From NCBI RefSeq assembly GCF_000259075.1, contig NZ_AJKI01000006.1, forward strand, positions 1 to 60,107: a stretch of 60,107 nucleotides of DNA, in the 5' to 3' direction. The notes under the pieces were generated by a model. The model worked only from the letters and a program-made list of their open reading frames with translations. It did not search any database and was not told the origin of the DNA. This DNA comes from Marinilabilia salmonicolor JCM 21150 (GTDB lineage: Bacteria; Bacteroidota; Bacteroidia; Bacteroidales; Marinilabiliaceae). Of the stretch, positions 1 through 8,879 are shown piece by piece. Numbering within the stretch: the stretch's first letter is position 1; each line of letters starts with the position of its first letter. The translations under genes and the position numbers were made by a program.

Positions 1-90
1 ATGAATGCCTTAAATATCAAGGAGTTTAATGATTGTATAAATATTTTGTCATGTACTTAGAAAAAAATCATTATCTTTCCAATTAACTAA

Positions 91-329
91 TGATTCCTGT
101 CCAAAATATTTTCCCAGAAGGGATTTCATCCCTTAGACCCGAATTACTTTTTTGTCTTGACACAAAAAAGTAATCAAAAAAAGTCAAGACTTAGCCAGCT
201 TTCGCTCTAAAAACTACGGTTCTTCCATCGAAATCGTCTAAACTCATCTCACTTGCTACGCGCGTGAGATTCAAACAAAGACGATTTTTCGATGAAACAA
301 CCTTGTTTTTAGGCTTATCTGCCAAGGTC
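91..329 (+). repeat. Long dispersed repeat, copy 1
   Basis: About 240 bp that recurs at 56041-56353 in the same orientation. Both copies run from a GGGATTTCATCCC palindrome, through a GTCTTGAC/GTCAAGAC inverted pair and an A/T-rich stretch, to a shared TTGTTTTTAGGCTTA-type end. I see no gene in 1-383 apart from the start of the ThuA-like gene. The repeat has no credible coding frame. The type (palindrome-rich intergenic repeat) is common in Bacteroidota genomes, but I do not know a family name for it. Confidence 0.8.
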
Positions 330-383
330 AGCCCCCATCAAGCCTGTCAATACGTTCAAGATATTTATTTTAGCCGGTAAACC

Positions 384-1145
384 ATGAAACAAACATTATA
401 TCTAATACTTTTCTTATTTATGATAACAACAACTCAATCACAAAATCAAACTCCTGATCTTAAAATTCTGGTTTTCTCCAAAACTGCCGGATACCGACAC
501 GGAGCAATTCCACAAAGTCTTGTAGCTTTGGGCCAACTGGCAGAACAAAACAATTGGAAAATAACTGCAACTGAAGAAGGAGAAATCTTTACTCCCGAAA
601 ACTTATCATCTTTCAACCTGGTGATCTTTGTCCACACAACCAAAGACATTTTAGATGCTCAACAACAGGAAGCATTAAAAAACTATGTTGAAAGCGGCGG
701 CGGACTACTCACCCTGCATACCGGAGCAGACACCGAATATGAGTGGGCCTGGTATGTACAAGCCATCGGGGCCTCTTTTGTGGGACATCCGCCATCACAG
801 AAAGGCAAACTCATCATTGAAAATCGCTCCCATCCTGCCACAGCACATTTCCCCGATTCCACATGGGTTGTCACCGATGAATGGTACAGTTTCGACCGCA
901 ATCCGCGTGAAGATGTGCATGTACTGATTTCCATTGATGAAGATTCTTATGAAGTGGACGACAACCGCTGGTTTGAAGGAGCACAACAACGAATGGGGGA
1001 TCACCCGCTGGTATGGTACAAAATGGCAGGCAAAGGAAAAGTATTCCAAACCGCACTTGGCCATGAACCGGAACTATACCACAATCCGTTGTTTTTACAA
1101 CACCTTAAAGGAGCTATTCTGTGGACAGCCACAGAAGATTTGTAG
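384..1145 (+). CDS. ThuA-like domain protein, exported
   Basis: A 253-residue protein with a hydrophobic N-terminal signal peptide (about residues 1-19, ending TQSQ), so it is predicted periplasmic or secreted. The rest matches a single ThuA-like fold: an ILVFSKTAGYRH opening strand, a YVESGGGLLTLHTG segment and a GKGKVFQTALGHEPE segment near the end, which are the conserved blocks of the family. ThuA proteins are glutamine-amidotransferase-like in fold and are often encoded beside sugar-utilisation genes; their biochemical activity is poorly defined, so no substrate is claimed. The ATG is preceded by a dispersed repeat rather than a clear ribosome-binding site, as is usual in Bacteroidota. 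A remnant of another gene follows immediately, which suggests a past rearrangement at the 3' end, although this protein itself looks complete. Confidence 0.85.
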   Translation: MKQTLYLILFLFMITTTQSQNQTPDLKILVFSKTAGYRHGAIPQSLVALGQLAEQNNWKITATEEGEIFTPENLSSFNLVIFVHTTKDILDAQQQEALKNYVESGGGLLTLHTGADTEYEWAWYVQAIGASFVGHPPSQKGKLIIENRSHPATAHFPDSTWVVTDEWYSFDRNPREDVHVLISIDEDSYEVDDNRWFEGAQQRMGDHPLVWYKMAGKGKVFQTALGHEPELYHNPLFLQHLKGAILWTATEDL

Positions 1146-1157
1146 TAAACAACTATG

Positions 1158-1333
1158 ACGAATCCCTCTTCCGGTTTATGTATTCTCTGGCCCAGCAGGA
1201 GGCCGTTGACGGAGATCCCTTTGCAGAAAAAATCCAGATTTACTCCAATGTTGAAAACGGCCTCGGTATTTTTGGTTCAATGACTCCTTCATCGGTTCCT
1301 GAAGAGCTGGATACGGAATTTGTAAGGCAATAA
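1158..1333 (+). pseudogene. C-terminal remnant of a DUF4249-type outer-membrane protein
   Basis: An open stretch of about 58 codons with no plausible start of its own. It begins just after the ThuA-like stop, in another frame, and ends at a stop at 1331-1333. It contains DGDPFAEKIQIYSNVENG followed by LGIFG, which resembles the conserved C-terminus of DUF4249 proteins (NPF.EPV.IYSN...G.GIF). DUF4249 proteins are usually lipoproteins encoded next to SusC/TonB-dependent receptors, and neither partner is present. I read this as the tail left by a deletion or recombination that fused this point to the ThuA-like gene. The family call is from memory of the motif and is moderately secure; the absence of a full-length gene is seen directly. 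Confidence 0.6.
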
Positions 1334-1379
1334 CAGCAAACAATTGATCAGCCTTCCCTGTTTTATAAACAAAAAACAT

Positions 1380-2042
1380 ATGGCACAAAAAACAGCAACC
1401 ATCATAGGAGCAACCGGACTCATCGGCAGTCACCTATTGCAACAACTTCAGGTATCGGATGCATTCGACACGATAAAAGTAATCGGACGCCGCACGGCAG
1501 GTTACAAAAACCCAAAGACAGAAGAGCTGGTTATCGATTTTGAAGATGAAGCTGCTTTCAAAAAAGCGATCAAAGGAAGTGATGCGGTTTTCTGTGCAGT
1601 AGGAACAACCAATAAAAAAGTCAACGGCAACAAAACCGCCTACCGCAAAGTGGACTTCGATATCCCTGTAAATGCCGCCCGTTTTACCGCAGAAACAGGA
1701 TGCAATATATTTGCTATCATCTCTGCCGTTGGGGCCGACAGCAACAGTAAGAATTTCTACACGCGACTCAAAGGAGAGATGGAAGAAGCTGTTCAGCAAC
1801 AAAACATTTCCACCCTGCTAATTTTCCGCCCTTCACTGCTGCTGGGGAAAAGAAACGAAACCAGAATTGCAGAATCACTCGGAAAATGGATTATGAAACC
1901 GCTCTCATTTCTGATTCCAGCCCGCATGAAACCAATTGAAGCAGAAGATATAGCAAAAGCGATGATACATGCCGCCAACTCGGATCTAAAGGGAAATCAT
2001 ATATTTCATTATCCGGAGATTAAAACTATGCAAAGAATATAG
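1380..2042 (+). CDS. NAD(P)H-binding oxidoreductase-like protein (atypical SDR)
   Basis: A 220-residue protein starting at an ATG that gives MAQKTATIIGATGLIGSHLL. The glycine-rich GATGLIGS loop at the very N-terminus is the dinucleotide-binding motif of NAD(P)-binding atypical short-chain dehydrogenases. Later segments (GSDAVFCAVGTT, FAIISAVGADSNS, LLIFRPSLLLGKR) match the HTATIP2/TIP30-like group. An in-frame TTG at 1344 would add 12 residues before the Rossmann strand and is rejected because the ATG puts the motif at the normal distance from the N-terminus. No signal peptide is visible, so it is cytoplasmic. The substrate is unknown. The gene is followed by a 174-bp inverted-repeat element that begins exactly at its stop codon. 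Confidence 0.85.
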   Translation: MAQKTATIIGATGLIGSHLLQQLQVSDAFDTIKVIGRRTAGYKNPKTEELVIDFEDEAAFKKAIKGSDAVFCAVGTTNKKVNGNKTAYRKVDFDIPVNAARFTAETGCNIFAIISAVGADSNSKNFYTRLKGEMEEAVQQQNISTLLIFRPSLLLGKRNETRIAESLGKWIMKPLSFLIPARMKPIEAEDIAKAMIHAANSDLKGNHIFHYPEIKTMQRI

Positions 2043-2216
2043 CCTGTTTTATTCATAAATAATCTATTCCAATGCTCAACTATCGGCGAAATACAAGTAT
2101 CCTCGTCAAATTTGATTTGAACATAGTTCACTATTTCCTGCTTCAAATTGGTCTGCGGTTTCTTGTATTTCTTGATATTTGAACATTTCATTACGAAGAT
2201 TCATGAATAAATCAGG
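2043..2216 (-). mobile_element. 174-bp MITE-like element with open frame, copy 1
   Basis: The element is exactly 174 bp, the same length as copy 2 at 16486-16659. Read on the minus strand it starts CCTGATTTATTCATGAAT and ends with the imperfect inverse ATTTATGAATAAAACAGG. Between the ends lies an open frame (start at 2191, running past the element to a stop at 2009) whose product shares about two thirds of its residues with copy 2, including EIVNY, QI.F.ED and NKLFMN-like blocks. No transposase is linked to it. The rest of 2217-2567 holds only the promoter for the next gene and A/T-rich DNA without a recognisable gene. Confidence 0.65.
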
Positions 2217-2491
2217 ATAGACATAGAATAAACCTGCAAAACAGGTCGCCATTACTTGAAATTATTGTCTAATAAGACAACCTGAACATGCCTAATATAA
2301 AAGTAATTGCCTCAATTAAAACAGATAGATACTCAAGGGCACTCCCCTCCTCATTTTCATGTGACGTATGCAGAATATGAAGAACTAATTGAAATAAAAT
2401 CATTGAGGCTGGTTTAGGAAAAAATCTTCGACTTATCATTGAATAAAACATTATTCTCTCGTTGGATCACAAAAAATTTCTTCATTTCCCT

Positions 2492-2499
2492 TATCTTTG
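2492..2499 (+). promoter_or_regulatory. Predicted -7 box TATCTTTG
   Basis: An exact match to the Bacteroidota TAnnTTTG promoter element, 68 bp before the sialate O-acetylesterase ATG. The -33 box (TTTG) is not clear, so this is a motif call only. Confidence 0.45.
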
Positions 2500-2567
2500 G
2501 CACACCACGGACCACTTATTGATCTCCCCTGAGCAAACTTTTTAATTCATTTTAAGCTCAAACAGAG

Positions 2568-4550
2568 ATGACAAAACATCAGCATTCCCTTTTCCTGAAA
2601 AGTCAAACTACATTGATTTTCAGGCTCACAGTTATGGTTGCATTTTTCCTGGCAGCTGCAACTTCTTTTGCTCAGGTAGCACTCCCGAAAGTATTCAGCG
2701 ATCACATGGTTTTGCAACGAAATACTCACATCCCTGTTTGGGGAAAAGGCAAACCGGGAACACAAATCACCGTCGTGCTTGCTAACAATAAAACCTCGGC
2801 ATTTGCAGGAAAGGACGGAAAATGGATGATCCACCTTCCTCAACTAAAAGCCGGCGGCCCTTACCGTCTTGAAATTTTTGAAGGTAATAATACCAACCCT
2901 GTTATCACATTCGATGACGTGCTGATTGGTGATATATATCTGGCATCAGGACAATCGAATATGGAGTGGCAGGTACAACAGGCCATGAATGCAGAAGAGG
3001 AAATTTCAAATGCCCAATTTCCCAACATCCGAATGTTCAAAGTGGAACACAACAAAACCATTTCACCCCAGGACGACATCAAAGGCGGACAATGGCAGAG
3101 ATGCGATTCAACGAGTGTCAAGGATTTCTCGGCGATAAGTTACTATTTTGCCAGAGAACTTCACAAGGAGTTTGACATACCCATCGGAATTCTTCAGTCA
3201 ACCTGGGGCGGTACGCCTGTAGAAGCCTGGACCGGCTCTGAAATGCTTCTTTCATCGAACATTACACGAAGCAAAGTACAGAACAATGACACCATCACTC
3301 CACAACATTTTGTAAAAGACAGCCTGGATCTGATCCGGTTCTGGGAAATTGTTTACAACCCTCAAAATCAAAGCGATCAAATTTATCCAAACCCTGATTT
3401 TGATGACTCGCAATGGACTGAGATACAAATGCCCCAAACCCTGAAAAACATGGACTTTTCAAGCTATGAAGGAATGGTTTGGCTACGTAAAAAAGTCAAC
3501 ATTCCCAAGGCTATGAAGGGACCCAATCTGACCATCAACCTGGGACATCCTGAATTAAACTACACCCTCTACTTTAACGGTAAAGAAATCTGCAAAACCA
3601 TATGGAATGCAGAACCCGAGCATATCTATTCCATCCCCGACTCACTCATTGAGGCCGGATCCAACAACCTGACAGTACGCATGGCTTTTCTATGGGGTGG
3701 TGGCGGATTCAATCCTCCTGCCAAAGAGATGTACATTACCAATGGAGAGAAAAAAATCAGCATTACAGGCACCTGGAAATATCAAAAAGATCTGGAACCT
3801 GAAATCCCTTTCATAAATAACTACCATCAATATCCCTCATTCCTCCACAACGCAATGATTGCTCCGGTCGTTCCTTATGGCCTCAAAGGTTTTATCTGGT
3901 ATCAGGGCGAAAACAATGTGGACGAAGCCTATGATTACAGGACACTTTTCCCGATACTTATCAATGACTGGCGAATTCGATGGCAACAAGGGTATTTACC
4001 ATTTATGTACGTTCAGCTGGCAAATTACATGAAGCGGGAAACTGTTCCTTCAGAAAGCAACTGGGCTTTACTGAGGGAATCTCAATCCGAAACACTCAAA
4101 CTCCCCAACACCGGGATGGCCTGTATCATTGACATTGGTGATGCCAACAATATTCATCCACTCAACAAGCAAGAAGTTGGACGACGGCTTTCGCTGATTG
4201 CCGGAAAATTGGTTTATAGCCAAAAAGTTCAGGCGTCCGGGCCGATGTTCAAAAACTTTGAGGTGGATAACAAACAAATCAGAATCCGGTTTTCAGAAGT
4301 GGGTTCCGGGTTGTCCATAAGGGATGGAGAAGTATTAAAAGGCTTTGCCATTGCAGAAAAAGACCAGAAATTCCATTGGGCAAAAGCCACCCTTAAAGGC
4401 AACGAAGTAATCGTGTCTGCTGATGAAGTAAGAAAACCGATAGCCGTCCGCTATGGCTGGGCCAACAATCCCGAATGCAACCTAATCAATAAAGAAGGTT
4501 TGCCCGCGGTTCCGTTCCGAACTGACAACTGGAATGCTGCTGAAAAGTAA
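2568..4550 (+). CDS. Sialate O-acetylesterase (SASA/GDSL-type), exported
   Basis: A 660-residue protein with a signal peptide (hydrophobic core about 17-33, ending ATSFAQ), predicted periplasmic. It opens with the PKVFSDHMVLQR block typical of the family. The nucleophile motif SGQSNMEW places the catalytic serine at about residue 130. Further blocks are GLKGFIWYQGENN and DIGDANNIHPLNK, the latter carrying the Asp/His pair expected of an SGNH-type hydrolase. A jelly-roll-like insert lies at about 245-400, as is common in these enzymes. The known family reaction is removal of O-acetyl groups from sialic acids, but many homologues act on acetylated plant or algal glycans, so the substrate is open. 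The next gene is convergent with a 3-bp gap. Confidence 0.85.
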   Translation: MTKHQHSLFLKSQTTLIFRLTVMVAFFLAAATSFAQVALPKVFSDHMVLQRNTHIPVWGKGKPGTQITVVLANNKTSAFAGKDGKWMIHLPQLKAGGPYRLEIFEGNNTNPVITFDDVLIGDIYLASGQSNMEWQVQQAMNAEEEISNAQFPNIRMFKVEHNKTISPQDDIKGGQWQRCDSTSVKDFSAISYYFARELHKEFDIPIGILQSTWGGTPVEAWTGSEMLLSSNITRSKVQNNDTITPQHFVKDSLDLIRFWEIVYNPQNQSDQIYPNPDFDDSQWTEIQMPQTLKNMDFSSYEGMVWLRKKVNIPKAMKGPNLTINLGHPELNYTLYFNGKEICKTIWNAEPEHIYSIPDSLIEAGSNNLTVRMAFLWGGGGFNPPAKEMYITNGEKKISITGTWKYQKDLEPEIPFINNYHQYPSFLHNAMIAPVVPYGLKGFIWYQGENNVDEAYDYRTLFPILINDWRIRWQQGYLPFMYVQLANYMKRETVPSESNWALLRESQSETLKLPNTGMACIIDIGDANNIHPLNKQEVGRRLSLIAGKLVYSQKVQASGPMFKNFEVDNKQIRIRFSEVGSGLSIRDGEVLKGFAIAEKDQKFHWAKATLKGNEVIVSADEVRKPIAVRYGWANNPECNLINKEGLPAVPFRTDNWNAAEK

Positions 4551-4553
4551 TTT

Positions 4554-5690
4554 CTATTTCACAAACACCAAAGGAAGATAGACTGTGGATTTTTCAGGCC
4601 TCCCGCTTCCCGATTTGGCCGGAATCCAGGCAGGCATCTTCCTGACAACTTTTAAAGCCATCTCATTCAGCAAAGGTGTCAAACCTTTCTGCACCTTTGC
4701 TTTTCTAACCTTTCCTGATGGTTTGACCACAAAGCTGACCATAATTATTCCCTGCGGAGTGGCAGTTTCCGGTAACTTAACCTGGGATTTCAGGAAGGCA
4801 TCCAGCGCTGAGATTCCCTGAGGGAAGGACGCACGTGCCTCATACCCAAAGGGGGAAGAATTAAAACTTCCTTCTCCACAGCACTCTTCTACTGAAAGCC
4901 TTTCCCTGGTCAATTGCTGTCTGAAATTACTTTTACAATAACTCCGTGTATGGACAGCTTTTAAATCCCCCATCTGAAAGACACGTTTCCCTTCTAAAAG
5001 ACCGTTCCCGTCATAAAAATACTCCTCACGCGATACCGGACCTTTTAGTCCTGCAGAAACAATTCGTTCAGAAAGCAACAAATTGTTTCGATACCGAAAA
5101 ACAGTGCTGCTCATCGTAAACCCTCTGGCCTGTTTAAGAATGATTCTTTCCGTCAATTTATTGTCAGAATAATAGAAAATCTGAAAAAAAGAGAGCTTGC
5201 CTGTATGATTAAACTGGCGCGTTTTAAAAAGATTCCCTTTTTTATTGTAAATGTAAACCGTTCTTCCATCTACCGAACCATCATCAGCAAACTCAACCCG
5301 TTCAGTCAGTTTCCCCGTAACATCATAATAAAATCCTTCACGCCACACCACCTTTCCTTCGGCATTGTAATGGATTCGCTGAATCAGCCTGTCTGATTCA
5401 TCAAAAGCATTGACAGAATATTTCTCCGGTTGTCGAAAACGATTGAACTCCACTGATTTCGTGATCTCCCCACGGGAGTTTAAAAAAACAGCGGTGAAAT
5501 GACTGGCGTCTCCCTTTTCCTTGCTTGATACTCCGGAATACTGATACTCAATATACCCGGACACTCCTGAGCCCTGAAGATCTTCAATTTTGCCATCCGG
5601 AACAGGGTCAAAAAATTGAACCAACGATTGTGCATTGACTGAACAAAGAACTATAAGAAACAGAGAACAGAAGGTAAGAAATGATTTCAT
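4554..5690 (-). CDS. Exported protein with YwqK/MORN-like repeats and a TonB C-terminal domain
   Basis: A 378-residue protein with an N-terminal signal peptide (about 1-20, ending SVNAQ). Residues about 60-230 contain repeated strand pairs of the kind found in YwqK-type antitoxin and MORN-like repeats (IHYNAEGKVVWREGFYY and similar). The last ~80 residues (IIMVSFVVKPSGKVRKAKV, then a MPAWIPAKSGSGRPEKSTV stretch and the LPLVF end) match the TonB C-terminal domain. It has no proline-rich linker and no separate inner-membrane anchor beyond the signal segment, so it is probably not a classical TonB energiser. Such TonB-C-only exported proteins are frequent in Bacteroidota and their role is unknown. 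It ends 3 bp from the convergent esterase gene. Confidence 0.75.
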   Translation of the reverse strand: MKSFLTFCSLFLIVLCSVNAQSLVQFFDPVPDGKIEDLQGSGVSGYIEYQYSGVSSKEKGDASHFTAVFLNSRGEITKSVEFNRFRQPEKYSVNAFDESDRLIQRIHYNAEGKVVWREGFYYDVTGKLTERVEFADDGSVDGRTVYIYNKKGNLFKTRQFNHTGKLSFFQIFYYSDNKLTERIILKQARGFTMSSTVFRYRNNLLLSERIVSAGLKGPVSREEYFYDGNGLLEGKRVFQMGDLKAVHTRSYCKSNFRQQLTRERLSVEECCGEGSFNSSPFGYEARASFPQGISALDAFLKSQVKLPETATPQGIIMVSFVVKPSGKVRKAKVQKGLTPLLNEMALKVVRKMPAWIPAKSGSGRPEKSTVYLPLVFVK

Positions 5691-5790
5691 AGTAAAAATT
5701 ATATATTTTCCTCATTGATTCCAATTTACAGAAAATCAATCCGGAAAATCCACTCTTTTTACACCAACAGCTCTTCTGTTTTGGTTAACA

Positions 5791-6900
5791 TTAAAAATCT
5801 TTCACACACCTGAATCCCAGATGCATCATCCCGCTGTCCGGAGTGGACTTCATTCTGGCAGAAGCTCTGTAACCGGCACAATAGGAATCATTACACAGAA
5901 AAGAGCCTCCACGGATGCTTTTTTTGGCCACTCCCGGCTCCATAGGATCCAAAGAAACTGATGGTCCCTGTGGATTGTCAGCAATTCCCTTTCGGCCAAG
6001 AACTTCATAATATGCTGTATGATACCAATCTGCAGTCCACTCCCACACATTCCCTGCCATATCATACAATCCATAACCATTAGAAGAAAACGATGCAACA
6101 GGAGAGGATGATATAAAGCCATCATCCCCCTTGTTGGAGTAAGGAAAATTTCCCTGCCAGAAGTTAGCTTTCTCCTCAGTTATCAGTTCATTCCCCCAGG
6201 GATAAACAAAGTTGTTATGCCCCCCACGTGCAGCATATTCCCATTCGGCTTCCGTTGGCAGTCGTTTTCCAGCCCATCTTGCATAAGCCTGCGCATCATA
6301 CCACGAAATATGAACCACCGGGTAATTGTCCTTGCCCTCAATGGTGCTTCCGGGACCCAGAGGGTGCTTCCAGTCAGCTCCCGGCACCCACCCCCACCAA
6401 CTCTGATGATTATTCAGAGACACTCTGGTCTCCGGAGAATGGAAAACAAGAGACGCCGGCAACAGTACAGAATCCGGGGGTTTTGGTGTCCCCGGCGGAA
6501 GTTGTTTCTTTAGTTCTTTCCAGTCAGGAGCTTTTTCTGCCGTCGTAACATAACCTGTTGACGCAACAAATTCACGGAATTGAGCATTGGTTACAGGATG
6601 CTTGTCCATCAAAAAACTATCAACTTTCACTTTATGAACGGGGAATTCATCTGGCTTCGAAAATTGTTTCTCCCGGGCGCCCATATCAAAAACACCTCCG
6701 GGAATCAGCACCATTTTTTCAATTTGTAAAGAGTCTTTACCCACCAAAAGATCATTCTTATCATTGTCTAAACCAGAAAACCGGTCCGTAAGATTAGCAG
6801 GCATGCACTGGTCAGCGCTTTTCTTTTGGAAGTTTGAGGTACAGGAAACAAATATTAAGACAAGTGTGACCAAAAAGAAGAAAGAAATTATTCTCATCAC
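5791..6900 (-). CDS. Formylglycine-generating enzyme family lipoprotein
   Basis: A 369-residue protein with a hydrophobic leader ending IFVSC; Cys20 is the likely lipidated residue, so the enzyme domain would be outside the cytoplasm. From about residue 65 it is a full-length FGE-sulfatase (SUMF1) domain: LIPGGVFDMGA, PVTNAQFREFV, RLPTEAEWEYAARGG, GLYDMAGNVWEWTADW and a C-terminal IRGGSFLCNDSYCAGYR segment. Cys336 and Cys341 sit in the GGS.LC..SYC context of the two copper-binding catalytic cysteines of authentic formylglycine-generating enzymes. Many SUMF1-fold proteins lack them. The likely role is converting a sulfatase active-site Cys or Ser-type motif to formylglycine, but no sulfatase gene is in the window. 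Alternative: a related SUMF1-fold oxidase of other substrate. Confidence 0.8.
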   Translation of the reverse strand: MMRIISFFFLVTLVLIFVSCTSNFQKKSADQCMPANLTDRFSGLDNDKNDLLVGKDSLQIEKMVLIPGGVFDMGAREKQFSKPDEFPVHKVKVDSFLMDKHPVTNAQFREFVASTGYVTTAEKAPDWKELKKQLPPGTPKPPDSVLLPASLVFHSPETRVSLNNHQSWWGWVPGADWKHPLGPGSTIEGKDNYPVVHISWYDAQAYARWAGKRLPTEAEWEYAARGGHNNFVYPWGNELITEEKANFWQGNFPYSNKGDDGFISSSPVASFSSNGYGLYDMAGNVWEWTADWYHTAYYEVLGRKGIADNPQGPSVSLDPMEPGVAKKSIRGGSFLCNDSYCAGYRASARMKSTPDSGMMHLGFRCVKDF

Positions 6901-7040
6901 GGATGCTATTTATATTATTTCTTAAAAGAACGTAACACCCGACAATGGCAATTAGTTGACCCGGAAAAACAACAAAGGTGAATATTCCTGATATGCAGAA
7001 ACATTCACCTTTGCAAATTCTTTTCAAAAACCTGATTTTA

Positions 7041-8735
7041 TCAATCTTCTACCGCAACCCCGTAAGATTTCAAATCCTCAATAACTTCCGGTGTCAACTG
7101 CCAGTTCTCATCAAAAACGCCTTCCACCAGAACCTTGTGGTTGCTTTTCTCGAACAATATAAAATCCTTCATCCCTTTTAATGCCTGGGCTCCCTGGGCA
7201 CCTCCAAAACGACTGCCGGTCTGAGGCATTTGTCCCTGCTCTTCGGGAACAAAAGTCCAGAAAGGTAACCCTGAACTTACTACCACCAGGTTTCCATTGT
7301 GTGGAAAACAATAGGCAAGCCCCAGGCTGTCCTGCGAACTCTCCAGATGCAAGGGTATTACATCTTCCAAATCGGCAATTACACTATTGGATTCGCGGGT
7401 TCCGAATAATACCAGATTGGAATTCAGCAGGTCATCACGTGTTACCTGCCGATCGGCAATTACACGGGGATTCACAGTGCTGTTCTGCTCAAAATACCCA
7501 CCAAAAGAAACAGAGAAGTCAGCAGCCTGTTTGGCTGTTTCTTTTCGCTCATTCACTTCTTCCATTCCTGATGCCCCTTTGGTTCCATAGACATAAACAT
7601 GACGACCGGTCACCACTTCATACATGGGGCCCTCAAGACCTTTTTTCTTGCCAACCACCGGAGCATGGTAACGCCCGGTCTGCCACCGTCCGTCTTTTTT
7701 GGTAAAGGAATGATTATACTTCGGCAAACTGGAAATGGTTTGCCCATCAATCTCCACGGATAGTTTTTCTGATGCTTCAAACTGTGGGTGCCCCTTCAGT
7801 TGAAGTGAAAAAGCCTCAAGATTATCAGTTTTAATGCTGACCTCATTTTTCGCGGTAAACTGAGCATCAATACGGGCGAGCATCCCGGGTGTAAGCTTAT
7901 CCATTTTCACCCAGTAAGCTCCCGGCCGCTTATACCAACGAGTAGCATAACGAACCCTTGGCGGGAACGGATTTCGCTCAATTCCATCAAACCATTTAAA
8001 AAGCTGGCCATCTGCATACGCATTGGCCCACGAGTCATGCTGAACACCTGGATATTCGTGATATTCAACCATTGTACCCATATTCTGCAACTCTTCCACA
8101 ATTTGTCTGGTTCCCTCTGGTCTCACCACCGGATCTGCACCGCCCTGATGAATGGCAACAGGTATATTCAGTCCATTCTCGGTAAGATCGAAATACTCCT
8201 GAGGTGGAGCGGGACAAACAGGAGCAATGGCTGCAAACAAATCAGGATAGGCCATTCCCAAAAATAAGGTTCCTCCCCCTCCCATAGACAAGCCTGTCAG
8301 GTAAATACGGTCCCGATCTATCTTGAAATCTTTCCGGCACTTTTCGATGATTTGCAACACATCGTCTTCAGGAATACCCACATATCCCATTGTTCCACGG
8401 GCATAAGGAGCCACCACAATGTATTCCACATCCTCCCACCCGGGAAAATAGCGCGATGCTTCGGCATCATTTTCTCCCGGCAGATTGGTTTTTCCAAAAA
8501 CTCTTTTCAATGCCAAACGGTGATTAGACATGGCACCGTGCAACATCACCACCAGTGGATATTCTTTCTGTCCATCAAAATTATCCGGCAGATACAGTGC
8601 ATATGGCTGCTCCGAGTCGTCAATTTCGGAATAAAATGTTTCAACCTGTGGGCCAGGCTGGTAATATTGGGCAGATAAGAAAAGTGTTGTTCCCAACACC
8701 ATTAGCAGAAACAGGAATGGTTTTTTAAAATTCAT
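7041..8735 (-). CDS. Exported alpha/beta-hydrolase (esterase of the PHB-depolymerase/phospholipase type)
   Basis: A 564-residue protein. The chosen start gives MNFKKPFLFLLMVLG, a good signal peptide ending LFLSAQ; a longer in-frame frame from 8783 adds a polar 16-residue extension that would spoil the signal and lies over the predicted promoter. The alpha/beta-hydrolase core occupies about 40-260: MLHGAMSNHR (oxyanion region), GLSMGGGG with nucleophile Ser150, HQGGADPVV with Asp201, and PGVQHDSW with His233. The remaining ~300 residues form a C-terminal region with strand-rich segments that I do not recognise. Such esterases often act on polysaccharide acyl or feruloyl groups, but no substrate can be assigned from sequence. 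It is divergent from the pseudouridine synthase gene. Confidence 0.8.
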   Translation of the reverse strand: MNFKKPFLFLLMVLGTTLFLSAQYYQPGPQVETFYSEIDDSEQPYALYLPDNFDGQKEYPLVVMLHGAMSNHRLALKRVFGKTNLPGENDAEASRYFPGWEDVEYIVVAPYARGTMGYVGIPEDDVLQIIEKCRKDFKIDRDRIYLTGLSMGGGGTLFLGMAYPDLFAAIAPVCPAPPQEYFDLTENGLNIPVAIHQGGADPVVRPEGTRQIVEELQNMGTMVEYHEYPGVQHDSWANAYADGQLFKWFDGIERNPFPPRVRYATRWYKRPGAYWVKMDKLTPGMLARIDAQFTAKNEVSIKTDNLEAFSLQLKGHPQFEASEKLSVEIDGQTISSLPKYNHSFTKKDGRWQTGRYHAPVVGKKKGLEGPMYEVVTGRHVYVYGTKGASGMEEVNERKETAKQAADFSVSFGGYFEQNSTVNPRVIADRQVTRDDLLNSNLVLFGTRESNSVIADLEDVIPLHLESSQDSLGLAYCFPHNGNLVVVSSGLPFWTFVPEEQGQMPQTGSRFGGAQGAQALKGMKDFILFEKSNHKVLVEGVFDENWQLTPEVIEDLKSYGVAVED

Positions 8736-8780
8736 ATTGTTTGTTTTTAGTTGTGTGTGATAGCATGACTGTCTGTCTCC

Positions 8781-8788
8781 CAAAAATA
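8781..8788 (-). promoter_or_regulatory. Predicted -7 box TATTTTTG for the esterase
   Basis: On the minus strand this reads TATTTTTG, an exact TAnnTTTG match, 46 bp before the chosen esterase start. It supports the shorter start at 8735 over the longer frame. No clear -33 box. Confidence 0.45.
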
Positions 8789-8851
8789 ACGAAAGTATTT
8801 CATTAAAAAGGAGTGTTATCCAGTATTTTCAGGCATTCCCTTTCTTTTTCG

Positions 8852-8859
8852 TAAATTTG
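8852..8859 (+). promoter_or_regulatory. Predicted -7 box TAAATTTG for the pseudouridine synthase
   Basis: Exact TAnnTTTG match 20 bp before the ATG at 8880. The upstream region has TTTTC rather than TTTG about 20 bp away. The leader would be very short. Confidence 0.45.
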
Positions 8860-8879
8860 AGTTTTAATAAAATAGACTA

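Noticed and set aside
7181-7705. 174-codon open frame on the plus strand
   Set aside because: Antisense to the esterase gene, compositionally odd and without family motifs.
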